In this document: piece by piece, positions 1 to 6,303 of the stretch
How positions within the stretch are numbered: position 1 is the stretch's first letter
How the letters are laid out: the number at the start of each line of letters is the position of its first letter
Source: Capsulimonas sp.
GTDB taxonomy: Bacteria; Armatimonadota; Armatimonadia; Armatimonadales; Capsulimonadaceae
Reading direction: 5' to 3'
Assembly: GCA_025963815.1 (NCBI GenBank)
Contig: JAOQAA010000127.1
Location: 1 to 10,957 of the forward strand
DNA: 10,957 nt
Notes under the pieces: model-generated
Databases searched by the model: none
Told to the model about the DNA's origin: nothing
Seen by the model: only the letters and a program-made list of their open reading frames with translations
Position numbers and translations under genes: made by a program

Positions 1-190
1 GATAGTCGCGACTTGGCTTGAGCAGCTTATCACAGGTCACTGTAACGCCAGAGGCAATTAGCGCGTCTGCAATGGCGTCTTTCATGGCCTCGTCTTCACG
101 AGCGTAGGAAATGAACGCACTCGCCGGCGAGGCGACGGGTTCAGTAATGAGTGGCGATGGGGTTGTGGAGGGCTTCAGCATTGTCGTCAT
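1..190 (-). CDS. TIR-domain protein, N-terminal 63 residues only (cut by window edge)
   Basis: The gene begins at ATG 190-188 and runs off the left edge, so only 63 codons are visible; it has been translated by hand. After a Pro/Ser/Thr-rich lead of about 24 residues comes AFISYAREDE (residues 25-34). This is the first strand and box 1 of a TIR fold, followed by an amphipathic helix and a second strand (GVTVTCDKLL). TIR domains cleave NAD or act as adaptors. The catalytic Glu would lie in the missing part, as would any fused effector or sensor domain (AAA, STAND, WD40, membrane). It lies 33 bp downstream of the SLOG gene on the same strand and is probably the third gene of that operon. GAGG sits very close to ATG 190, so the in-frame ATG at 181 is an alternative start. 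The TIR assignment is fairly safe; the overall architecture is unknown. Confidence 0.75.
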   Translation of the reverse strand, partial: MTTMLKPSTTPSPLITEPVASPASAFISYAREDEAMKDAIADALIASGVTVTCDKLLKPSRDY

Positions 191-223
191 TACCTCAAAG
201 AAGGAGGCGTCGATTACGCTTGA

Positions 224-811
224 TCACACACGCTTTTCATTCGGCAAAATGCCCAATGCTGTGTGAAAGAGCTTTGTGAAATCAATGTCCTGTAGATCCG
301 TCTCGGTTGTCACACCCAAACTCTTAGCCAGCTGCAGCGCAGCTCCGCCGGGCGCGGGAACCGCGAGGACTTTGGCGTCTGGATGGAACTGCGTAAACAG
401 ATCGTATTCCGCCAAGACGCCTTCCATCCCGCCGATGAAAACGGCGGTGCTGAGATCGTCTCGCGAAAGCATCGCCTGGCGCATGCGCAATAGGCTTGCG
501 TCCCGATCGCCGGGAACGGCGTCTACATAAACGACATTGCCAAAGCGCTGGTTTTCCTCCGGGTAAAGATCTTTGAAGAAATTGCTCTGATAGAGCACCA
601 CGGCCTTCGAATAATTCACACCGAGATCTTCACACACAGACCAGATCATTGGCGTAATCGCGGGGTGCCCACCCCAAACAATCGTCCGCCGCCCAAGCGC
701 CGCCGTGACAAACTCCCGCACCGCGCACAGGATGAGAAAGGGATTGGCGCTCTCATGAAAATTGCCTCTGCCGGCAATGGGCACACTGGCCGATAAGAAA
801 ATCGCACGCAT
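224..811 (-). CDS. SLOG-domain (LOG/DprA-like Rossmann) protein, putative nucleotide sensor or processor
   Basis: This 195-aa protein is essentially a single SLOG-type Rossmann domain and is probably cytosolic. Visible marks are the opening strand FLSAS (residues 5-9), a Gly loop WGGHPAITP (46-54), and FIGGMEGVLAEYDLF (125-139). The last sits where LOG enzymes carry PGGxGTxxE, and Glu135 may be the equivalent acid. Ala-Pro-Gly-Gly follows at about 153-156. SLOG domains bind nucleotides; in Thoeris ThsA the SLOG domain senses TIR-made cyclic ADP-ribose isomers. Others in the superfamily are phosphoribohydrolases (LOG), so an enzymatic role is possible. The subfamily looks closest to the TIR/SLATT-associated SLOG clusters, from memory and not from a search. 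An upstream in-frame GTG at 814 exists, but ATG 811 is preferred because GGGGTGA precedes it at usable spacing. The start signal abuts the stop codon of the upstream TIR gene, which implies translational coupling. Confidence 0.82.
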   Translation of the reverse strand: MRAIFLSASVPIAGRGNFHESANPFLILCAVREFVTAALGRRTIVWGGHPAITPMIWSVCEDLGVNYSKAVVLYQSNFFKDLYPEENQRFGNVVYVDAVPGDRDASLLRMRQAMLSRDDLSTAVFIGGMEGVLAEYDLFTQFHPDAKVLAVPAPGGAALQLAKSLGVTTETDLQDIDFTKLFHTALGILPNEKRV

Positions 812-814
812 CAC

Positions 815-824
815 TCACCCCTTA
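815..824 (-). promoter_or_regulatory. Ribosome binding site of the SLOG gene touching the upstream stop codon
   Basis: On the minus strand the bases read TAA GGGGTGAGTG ATG. The TIR gene's stop codon (824-822) is immediately followed by the Shine-Dalgarno stretch GGGG and then the SLOG start at 811. This decides the ATG over the GTG at 814 and suggests coupled translation and fixed stoichiometry of the two proteins. Confidence 0.65.
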
Positions 825-1955
825 CCAATCCGCCAAGATATAGGCGGCTTCGTCGGCCTTAATCCAGCGTACAGTTTTGATATTTTCCCCAAGCCAATCC
901 AAATGCCTCGCCCATTTTTGGTGGAGGCCGACGTGGTCATAGGCAACAGCCACGGAGTGATCCGGCGCGGCGTCCAGCGCCTGATTTAAGTGGACGGATG
1001 TGGGGATCCCAACCGTGGGATAAACAACGACTTTCCTCCCATCCGGCAGAGTCACGTGGATCGCGTTATGAAGTCCCACTCCCGTCACTTGTCCTTGAAT
1101 GCACTCGACGCCGTTCTGAATCTTGCTGATGAGATTGCGGCCTCGAATCGCATGGCTCTGACTGCGTACAATTTCCAGTTGAGTGCAAATCCGATCAATC
1201 ACCTCATCCGCAATGCGTCCGCTGTCAATGTCAACTTCGTCGTGAGTTAAGTCGATCTGACTGGCCGTCAACGTACGCGCTGAGGGGCGTACGCTCGGCC
1301 ATCCGATGCGCAAAACCGATATCCCTTTCGCAAGAGCCCGCCCAAACTCGGCGGATGTCCACCGGCTGTCAAAATACGTGTCTGTATCAAGCATCACGAG
1401 AACATCCGAGTCGCATAGACGATGCCAAAGTATCGTTTGAAAATCTTCGGCAGGCGCAATTCCATGGGTATCTAAAAATACGTCGAATAGTCGAGAGGAG
1501 AGTACATCGAACAATTGCAGCGCCGCGCCTCGGGCTTCACCACGGCGATAACTAAGGAAGATGCGACGCTGACGCGGCAGCAGCCCAACACATTCTAAAA
1601 GAGCCATAGCAATACGCTGCGGTCCGTCAGATCCATAAATCATACAGTTCAATGATTGGAGTTGTGAGGGGATTTCCGTCTTCACGGATTCGGCGGAGGA
1701 CGCAATTGGCAGAACGGAAATACCAGCTCTCAAGATTGCGCTCAATCCGGCGCCTGAAACGCCTGCGCCGCCGAAAAAGGCGACTGCGGACGAAATTCGA
1801 TTGGGTGGATGGAATTGCGTGGGACAAATAGAAAATGCGACTTCTTGGTGAAGACGCAGTCCAAATAAATCAACGGCTTGCGTGAGATAGCCGACAAGTC
1901 CATCGATTTGTTCGGCGGAAGGATTGCCCATCACTGCTAATTCATAAAGAGACAT
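822..1955 (-). CDS. TIR-domain protein with flanking N- and C-terminal domains
   Basis: This 377-aa soluble protein has its TIR domain in the middle (about 130-222). Box 1 is RIFLSYRRGE (131-140), the second strand is VFLDTHGI (159-166), a third strand SDVLVMLD (183-190) follows, and then SRWTSAEFGRAL (197-208). Glu203 in that motif is the candidate NAD-cleaving glutamate. The N-terminal 125 residues look like a second alpha/beta domain (FFGGAGVSGAG at 60-70; VLPIAS at 81-86). The C-terminal 120 residues contain a strand-rich stretch around VTLPDGRKVVVYP (301-313). I do not recognise either flank as a named family. No signal peptide or membrane segment is seen. The start is well supported by AGGAGGG just upstream. 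It is first of three same-strand genes with the SLOG and second TIR genes. Its likely role is NAD hydrolysis or synthesis of an NAD-derived signal in an immune response; the reaction is inferred, not shown. Confidence 0.88.
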   Translation of the reverse strand: MSLYELAVMGNPSAEQIDGLVGYLTQAVDLFGLRLHQEVAFSICPTQFHPPNRISSAVAFFGGAGVSGAGLSAILRAGISVLPIASSAESVKTEIPSQLQSLNCMIYGSDGPQRIAMALLECVGLLPRQRRIFLSYRRGEARGAALQLFDVLSSRLFDVFLDTHGIAPAEDFQTILWHRLCDSDVLVMLDTDTYFDSRWTSAEFGRALAKGISVLRIGWPSVRPSARTLTASQIDLTHDEVDIDSGRIADEVIDRICTQLEIVRSQSHAIRGRNLISKIQNGVECIQGQVTGVGLHNAIHVTLPDGRKVVVYPTVGIPTSVHLNQALDAAPDHSVAVAYDHVGLHQKWARHLDWLGENIKTVRWIKADEAAYILADW

Positions 1956-1958
1956 TCG

Positions 1959-1965
1959 CCCTCCT
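1959..1965 (-). promoter_or_regulatory. Strong Shine-Dalgarno site of the 377-aa TIR gene
   Basis: The minus strand reads AGGAGGG CGA ATG, a near-perfect site that fixes the start of the operon's first gene at 1955. The intergenic stretch 1956-2169 upstream must hold the operon promoter, unless the 123-aa gene is co-transcribed. I found no convincing -35/-10 pair in it. Confidence 0.7.
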
Positions 1966-2169
1966 AGACTAAGTCAACGCCCACGATTCGCTAACGCTTG
2001 CACGATCGTTAAGACACAACCATTCTGTTCGATAGTGTACCAGAATTTCAAGATCATCACCGGTGCTACAGTCGTTCGAAATCAATAAGGCCTCCAGTCG
2101 TCCTCACGCAGAAACAACGCACTCTATTCATGCCAGTTTGCCAGGACCAGCTTGACAGCGCGCCTCTCC

Positions 2170-2541
2170 TTACATGGGGCGCACATGCACATTCCGCAAC
2201 ATGGATTCGTGAGCCCACGCCGCCATATCATCAACTTCTTGGCTTGGCAGATCGTCTCGTAAGTAAATGTCGTCTTCTCGCACCTCGAACAATGCAGCCA
2301 GTTCGGGCGTTTCCGTCACCCACTGCCTCACCATTTTGGTGAAATCACTCACAGGAGGGAGCCTCATTTTCCCAAACCGATCCTTCTTATGACCACTTCT
2401 ATCCCATGACAAACATCTGATAACCGCGTGCGCTGCGGAATGCACGTCTTCCTCGCCCCATCTGCCGAACGCAGACAAAACGACATCTGAGGAATACTGA
2501 TCCTCACAATAAGCTATTAGGTCGATGATTATCTGTTTCAT
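2170..2541 (-). CDS. Hypothetical protein, 123 aa, upstream of the TIR-SLOG operon
   Basis: The protein is small, acidic and soluble, with many Trp and Asp/Glu residues (for example FGRWGEED at about 25-32 and MVRQWVTETPEL further on). No signal peptide, membrane segment or recognised motif is visible. The reading frame is continuous and the composition looks like a real globular, mostly helical protein. It points the same way as the TIR operon and lies 214 bp upstream of it, in the same lower-GC segment. It may therefore be an accessory part of the defence block or an unrelated cargo gene. The start is uncertain because no Shine-Dalgarno site precedes ATG 2541. A TATAAA-like -10 lies only 2 bp upstream, too close to place the transcript start before the ATG. 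I do not recognise the family. Confidence 0.65.
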   Translation of the reverse strand: MKQIIIDLIAYCEDQYSSDVVLSAFGRWGEEDVHSAAHAVIRCLSWDRSGHKKDRFGKMRLPPVSDFTKMVRQWVTETPELAALFEVREDDIYLRDDLPSQEVDDMAAWAHESMLRNVHVRPM

Positions 2542-2593
2542 GTTTTATACAGGCGCAGAAAATTGTTCCGTATACACAAACACATCTTTCGAA

Positions 2594-2622
2594 TGGAGAG
2601 ACGGCGAACGAATGCCGATAAT
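2594..2622 (+). promoter_or_regulatory. Possible promoter of the 98-aa membrane protein gene
   Basis: TGGAGA (2594-2599) and GATAAT (2617-2622) are separated by 17 bp, matching the sigma-70 consensus at 4 of 6 and 5 of 6 positions. Transcription would start near 2629, giving a leader of about 32 nt. This is judged by eye only. Confidence 0.35.
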
Positions 2623-2647
2623 GAAAATCATCGCCGTCACACCGAAA

Positions 2648-2659
2648 GAACGATCGTTC
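2648..2659. repeat. Perfect 12-bp palindrome directly before the ATG at 2661
   Basis: GAACGATCGTTC is its own reverse complement and ends one base before the start codon at 2661, where a Shine-Dalgarno site would normally be. It could be an operator or could mask the ribosome site. The nine bases ACGATCGTT recur at 2002-2010 in the leader of the TIR operon. Confidence 0.5.
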
Positions 2660-2660
2660 C

Positions 2661-2957
2661 ATGCCCGACAATCCCTACTGGCCCAAGATCATCTACACCA
2701 CGCCGCTCGGCGCCTGCGTCACCGCGCTGATCCTATTCGCCGTGGGAGGGTGCGTTATCTTCCGGGCCGAAAAGGTTCGTCAGTACGACATCAAAAGGCA
2801 CATAGAGCAGACACCTCGGCTCAAAATCCTGCTTCGGCTGCATCGTGAGCAACTGGAGCAATACCAGAGCAACTGGCATTTATGGGAGATCCGGTTGGGC
2901 GGCGCCGCCACCATTCTCTTTGGATTGGCAATTCTGTATTCGGTTTTGCATCACTAA
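2661..2957 (+). CDS. Small membrane protein with two transmembrane segments, unknown function
   Basis: The 98-aa product has two hydrophobic stretches, about residues 16-34 (Ala/Leu/Ile/Val-rich, ending CVIF) and 79-96 (GAATILFGLAILYSVL). They flank a charged, helix-prone middle (about 36-75: EKVRQYDIKRHIEQ, then LHREQLEQYQSN) that may form a short coiled coil. A helical hairpin with the charged loop on one side of the inner membrane is likely. The family is not recognised. There is no Shine-Dalgarno site; a palindrome occupies that position. A weak promoter can be drawn at 2594-2622. The pseudopilin gene begins 138 bp downstream on the same strand and may be co-transcribed. GC rises to the window's usual level from here on. 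Confidence 0.7.
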   Translation: MPDNPYWPKIIYTTPLGACVTALILFAVGGCVIFRAEKVRQYDIKRHIEQTPRLKILLRLHREQLEQYQSNWHLWEIRLGGAATILFGLAILYSVLHH

Positions 2958-3044
2958 CAGCAGACGGCCCACCCTTCACCGCGCTCATGGACGCGCTTTT
3001 CTTCTCGCTCACTTGCAATACCTCTCTGATTTGGGGTATCTCCA

Positions 3045-3060
3045 CGGCGGTTCACCGCCG
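3045..3060 (+). repeat. Perfect 6-bp stem hairpin upstream of a pseudopilin gene
   Basis: CGGCGG-TTCA-CCGCCG forms a GC-only stem with a four-base loop, 35 nt before the ATG at 3096. No T-run follows, so it is a poor intrinsic terminator. It could be an mRNA element between the 98-aa gene and the pseudopilin gene. Confidence 0.45.
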
Positions 3061-3095
3061 AACGCCCCAGCGGGAATATCAGGACATGAGAAACG

Positions 3096-3821
3096 ATGAC
3101 GGAGCGCGCGCATCGCCTGGCCGGCCAGGCGTTTACTTTGATTGAGTTATTGATCGTCCTGGCTATCGTGGCGATCCTCGCCGCCATCCTGCTTTCCGCG
3201 TTTCTCAGCGCCCGGGAGAAGGGACGACGCGCGGCTTGCCTCTCCAACATGCGGCAGATCGAACTGGCCCTCACCGCCTATACGCAGGATAACGACAGCC
3301 GGTTTCCGCCGCTTCACACCAAGAAGACCGACTGGGCCGGGCTTGTCATGAATTATGCGCTGTCGGAAAGCGTCTTTCGGTGTCCTTCGGTCGCCGTCCC
3401 CGCCGTTTGGGAACCCACACCCGCTCTCCCCAACGTCAACCGCGCCAAAGGCTACGCGATGAACAGCGCGCTGTATGACGCTATCCTGGAAAACACCCCG
3501 CCCTCGCATGCCCTGGGGATTTCCGATGTCCGCGTTGAATTTCCCGCCAGCACGGTCGCAATCGCCGAAGTCGCCTACCGGTCCGGTCCAGGGCCAGACT
3601 CCTCCAGCTATTCCATGGACCTCGCCGAACCGGAGGACGGGCGGCGACTCTATCCGGGCGAAACCTACCTCGGACCGGCAGGGGGACTGCGTCATGGAGG
3701 CGGCGCCAACTATGCCTTCGTCGATGGCCACACCCACTGGCTTTCCCCAGCCCAGGTGTCGGACACCCAGCAAGGCAACGACGGCGCCCGCCCGTCCTTC
3801 GCACTGAGCGCATCCCAATAA
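3096..3821 (+). CDS. Type II secretion-like pseudopilin, H-X9-DG family
   Basis: This 241-aa protein has a type IV prepilin leader: a short basic start, then [20 protein letters not shown], with the mature N-terminus expected at Phe13 and the conserved Glu at +5 (Glu17). The residue before the cut is Ala12, not the usual Gly. The first hydrophobic helix runs to about 36. The periplasmic part carries FRCPS (94-98) and ends with the H-X9-DG signature (His200, Asp210, Gly211). Members of this family are processed by a prepilin peptidase and thought to act in a pilus- or secretion-like apparatus; many copies per genome are typical in Planctomycetota, Verrucomicrobiota and Armatimonadota. AGGA lies 11 nt upstream of the ATG, a weak ribosome site. 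It converges with a second gene of the same family 50 bp away. The substrate or assembly is not known. Confidence 0.9.
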   Translation: MTERAHRLAGQAFTLIELLIVLAIVAILAAILLSAFLSAREKGRRAACLSNMRQIELALTAYTQDNDSRFPPLHTKKTDWAGLVMNYALSESVFRCPSVAVPAVWEPTPALPNVNRAKGYAMNSALYDAILENTPPSHALGISDVRVEFPASTVAIAEVAYRSGPGPDSSSYSMDLAEPEDGRRLYPGETYLGPAGGLRHGGGANYAFVDGHTHWLSPAQVSDTQQGNDGARPSFALSASQ

Positions 3822-3868
3822 CCCGGCGTCGATATCACTATTCAGTAAACTCTCTGCCGCCCGATCTC

Positions 3869-3883
3869 AGCCTAAGGCTTTTT
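3869..3883 (+). terminator. Weak intrinsic terminator candidate between convergent pseudopilin genes
   Basis: AGCC-TAA-GGCT followed by TTTTT gives a 4-bp stem with a three-base loop and a T-run for the plus-strand gene. It overlaps the last codons of the minus-strand gene (stop at 3872-3874). The stem is short, so this is only a possibility. Confidence 0.25.
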
Positions 3884-4651
3884 GAGGGTGTAATAATAAT
3901 CGTCGCGCGCCGCATCCCCGGTCGGCGCGCCGCGCAGGATATCGCCCAAGTCCTGACGCCGCAAATCGTCTATCGTCGCCTGGCTGCCCTGCGCATACGC
4001 CGGGACCGGCTTGCGACTGGAGACATGGCCATCCAGCCACAGCACATTCGCGTGTCCGAGATGGCAGCCATAGGCGCTGGGGTTATGATCCGAGGGAAGC
4101 CGGATGTATTCGGCCCATACCGCGCCGCTCCTCCAATAGTCGGCGCAGTCGGCCGCCAAGATTGTTTCCGCAGGCAGCTCCGCCTGCGATACCCGAACCG
4201 TCGAGCCGGTCTCAATTTGGACTCGCGCAAACGCGATGTTCAGACCATACGTCGGCAGATTTTTGCGATCCGAACCGGTCAACTGCCGCAAGTTCCGGGA
4301 CGACGGACACAGCCACACACTTGTATCCTTGAAATAGTCGTTCAATGGCCCTCGGTCCGGATCGATCGCGCCGTTGATTTCATAGCCAGTCCAATGCATG
4401 ATCCCGCCTCTGTCATCAGCGTGATCTAAACTTGGAAAGATCGCCCCGTTGTTGTCGGCGAAATACATCTCCGATATCATTCCGATATGACGCAGGTTAC
4501 TCGCGCAGATCGCTTGACGCGCCTTGCCCCGCGCATTCAGAAAAACCGGAACGATAATAGCGGCGATCAAGCCGATCACCGCAAGGACCACTAGCAGTTC
4601 GGTCAGCGTAAAGCCGCCTGCTGCTCTCGTTCGCTGTCTCAAACATTCCAT
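3872..4651 (-). CDS. Type II secretion-like pseudopilin, H-X9-DG family (second copy)
   Basis: This 259-aa protein starts at ATG 4651, with GAGAGG directly before it. An in-frame TTG at 4660 is less likely because it lacks a ribosome site. The leader reads AAGGFTLTELLVVLAVIGLI, with cleavage expected after Gly13, Phe14 at +1 and Glu18 at +5. WLCPSS occurs at about 113-118, and the H-X9-DG signature is His197, Asp207, Gly208. The C-terminus extends about 50 residues past the signature and ends in a Tyr-rich DDYYYTLKKP. Role as for the neighbouring copy: exported, peptidase-processed pseudopilin of unknown assembly. The two copies share the leader and the signature but little in between, so they are not a recent duplication. 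The membrane-protein gene lies 54 bp upstream on the same strand and may be co-transcribed. Confidence 0.9.
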   Translation of the reverse strand: MECLRQRTRAAGGFTLTELLVVLAVIGLIAAIIVPVFLNARGKARQAICASNLRHIGMISEMYFADNNGAIFPSLDHADDRGGIMHWTGYEINGAIDPDRGPLNDYFKDTSVWLCPSSRNLRQLTGSDRKNLPTYGLNIAFARVQIETGSTVRVSQAELPAETILAADCADYWRSGAVWAEYIRLPSDHNPSAYGCHLGHANVLWLDGHVSSRKPVPAYAQGSQATIDDLRRQDLGDILRGAPTGDAARDDYYYTLKKP

Positions 4652-4705
4652 GCCTCTCAATAACGCGGAAAGACAGCAATCGTTTCTCGGATCGGCCGGC
4701 GAATA

Positions 4706-5287
4706 TTACCCCGCCCTCAAGAACCCTTCAATCGCCGCCGTCGCGCGCTCCGCGTCGGCGCGGGCGCGAAAGTTCGCGAGGCCGAATGTGCGGTCCTTCG
4801 CGCCGTTTGCGCCTGGGATCGTTATCCAGACGACGTAAACGCGGCGGAGCAAGAGGAGACGGGAAGTGATGGACAACCGTGCGTCGATGGGGAGCGTATG
4901 CATGTAGCCGCGCTGCGTGCGGAAGGTTTGGGGATTGCGGATGAGGGAGAAGCGGTCGGCGTGCAGCCAGTGGACGTAAATCGATTGGATCAGGAAGCAG
5001 AGCGCGAAGTAGCCGGCGGGGATCCAGAAACAGCGGGCGTCGAACATCGCCATCAACATCTGCTCACGCTCCGCAGTCGAAAGGTGATGCGCAAGCAGCG
5101 GAACACCCATCGAAAGCAGAAAATGCGACAGCGCCAGCCCCGTGAGGACGGGACCGACGCGGCGTCGCTGCGTGTCGTAGCGCGGCTGCGCCGCGTACAG
5201 AAAATCGCCGTCGGACTCCAGACGCAATGAACCGATCGTCACCGATCGCTGGACGTCCGCCGGCGCTGGCGGACTTTGTGTAACCAT
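4706..5287 (-). CDS. Membrane protein with two transmembrane segments and a soluble C-terminal domain
   Basis: The 193-aa product has a cytosolic-looking N-terminus of about 44 residues, two hydrophobic segments (about 45-66 and 86-108), and a C-terminal region of about 85 residues. That region has strand-like stretches (RLLLLRRVYVVWITIPG) and ends in an amphipathic helix (ARADAERATAAIEGFL). Two helices followed by a small beta domain closed by a helix resembles bacterial PH-like membrane proteins, but this is a loose structural analogy and no motif proves it. The ribosome site is poor. It follows the exported-protein gene by 50 bp and precedes the pseudopilin gene by 54 bp on the same strand, so a short operon is plausible. 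Function unknown. Confidence 0.8.
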   Translation of the reverse strand: MVTQSPPAPADVQRSVTIGSLRLESDGDFLYAAQPRYDTQRRRVGPVLTGLALSHFLLSMGVPLLAHHLSTAEREQMLMAMFDARCFWIPAGYFALCFLIQSIYVHWLHADRFSLIRNPQTFRTQRGYMHTLPIDARLSITSRLLLLRRVYVVWITIPGANGAKDRTFGLANFRARADAERATAAIEGFLRAG

Positions 5288-5337
5288 AATCGCTCGTTCG
5301 GAAGAGAACGCGGGCTGCTACGGGATCAGACGCAATC

Positions 5338-6123
5338 TTACGCCTTCACCGGCGGCAGCTTGACGCCCTTGAACTCACGCCAATCGTACGGGCGCGCCTG
5401 GACCTTGACGCTCTTGAGGGAGTCCACCGACTTGCCCGGGAATGTCACGGTCCGCTGCTCGATGGCGTTGATGCTCTGATCGCTCCGGATCTGCGGCTCG
5501 ATCACGCCGCCCGCAGCGTCCACGCCTACAACGCGAATGTCCTGGTCACTCGTGATCGCGGTGGAGACCGTCAGACCCGGCGCGCCGCCGAACTCGCTGA
5601 AGTCCGAGAAGATCACCTCAAACGTCTTTGGCTTCCCATCGGCGCCGTAAACACTCCCCGCGCGAGCCGTCGAACCGCCGGTTCCCTCCGCCACATCCCG
5701 CCACTCCGCCTTGCTCACGCCCACCCGCATGTCGCAGGACTGCACACTCTCGGGAAGGTTCGCCTCCACGGCGTAGAGCCGAGTGTCGCCCGGCTGCGGG
5801 AAGGAGATCCAGGCGAGACCGGTCGCCTTGTCGATCTGCACATCACAGCTGCGCTCCTTCGGAGCGTTCAAAATCTCGATCAGGAACCGAACGCCGCGCT
5901 CTTTCGGCGCCGGCGTCAAATGCAGGCCTTCAAAACGCGAATCCGCCTTCGGGATCATGGCCGCCTTGCCGTCGCCCCCGCGCCATTCGGCGTCGTTGGT
6001 CGGAGTCAAATTCGAAACTCCCACAATCCGCACAACGGGCGTTTGCGCAAACACGGGCGCGGCCGCGAAAATCAGACCGGCGGCAAGAACAAAAGGGCGA
6101 TAGGTAAGCTTTTGGATAATCAT
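5338..6123 (-). CDS. Exported protein of unknown family (copy A of a paralogous pair)
   Basis: This 261-aa protein starts at ATG 6123. An in-frame TTG at 6162 would add 13 residues, but the ATG gives a clean signal peptide: basic MIIQKLTYR, a hydrophobic core, and an AxA-type cut at APVFA-Q (about residue 26). The paralogue at 8655-9500 also starts MIIxK, which supports both choices. No membrane anchor, lipobox or catalytic motif is seen; the mature part looks beta-rich. The two proteins align end to end; shared blocks include RVGVxxxEWxD, FxGxxPGLT and LKSVKxQxRxYxW. Roughly half of the last 90 residues are identical by eye. The family is not recognised and may be lineage-specific. A 7-bp hairpin (6153-6170) lies in its leader, and it is followed closely by the membrane-protein gene. 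Confidence 0.85.
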   Translation of the reverse strand: MIIQKLTYRPFVLAAGLIFAAAPVFAQTPVVRIVGVSNLTPTNDAEWRGGDGKAAMIPKADSRFEGLHLTPAPKERGVRFLIEILNAPKERSCDVQIDKATGLAWISFPQPGDTRLYAVEANLPESVQSCDMRVGVSKAEWRDVAEGTGGSTARAGSVYGADGKPKTFEVIFSDFSEFGGAPGLTVSTAITSDQDIRVVGVDAAGGVIEPQIRSDQSINAIEQRTVTFPGKSVDSLKSVKVQARPYDWREFKGVKLPPVKA

Positions 6124-6152
6124 TAAGGATACTCTCTGAAGGATTTTAGACT

Positions 6153-6170
6153 GCGGAGCCAACGCTCCGC
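6153..6170. repeat. Perfect 7-bp inverted repeat in the leader of the exported-protein gene
   Basis: GCGGAGC-CAAC-GCTCCGC can form a stem of seven pairs with a four-base loop, 29 bp upstream of ATG 6123. There is no adjacent T-run on the minus strand. It could be a leader-RNA structure or protein site. Confidence 0.45.
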
Positions 6171-6251
6171 GCGTTGAGACGCAAGCACGCCCCCTTGCTT
6201 CTTACCCATTAATACCACGAAACCCGCAAAGATACCTGCTTCGGATACAAA

Positions 6252-6283
6252 GGCAAAGGCCCCAGGAGGGAATTCCCAGGGCC
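6252..6283 (-). terminator. Probable intrinsic terminator after the Ig/IPT protein gene
   Basis: Twenty bases past the stop codon, the minus strand reads GGCCCTGGGAATTCCC, then TCCTGGGGCC, then TTTGCC. The outer arms (GGCCC at 6283-6279 and GGGCC at 6262-6258) pair, and GGGAATTCCC inside is itself palindromic. The T-run is short and interrupted, so efficiency is uncertain. Its place just after a gene end fits a terminator. Confidence 0.5.
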
Positions 6284-6303
6284 GCCACAATGCGTAACAG
6301 CAA

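Noticed and set aside
762..1555. Several plus-strand frames across the first TIR gene
   Set aside because: All are antisense to a clear TIR-domain coding sequence with a strong ribosome site.
224..1955. Calling the operon Thoeris with ThsA/ThsB names
   Set aside because: There is no SIR2 domain and no transmembrane-macro effector in the visible genes, so the named system is not supported; only the TIR and SLOG domains are.
2525..2848. Plus-strand frame overlapping the start of the 98-aa membrane protein
   Set aside because: Its second half is Arg/His/Ala-rich and shadows the membrane protein in another frame; no ribosome site.
2882..3145. Frame bridging the end of the 98-aa gene and the pseudopilin start, considered as a frameshifted extension
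   Set aside because: The 98-aa protein ends naturally after a complete second membrane helix, and the bridging frame overlaps the pseudopilin start by 50 bases with no ribosome site.
3147..3818. Minus-strand open frame of 223 codons opposite the first pseudopilin
   Set aside because: The plus strand has a prepilin leader and the H-X9-DG signature; the antisense product is Gly/Arg-rich without domain features.
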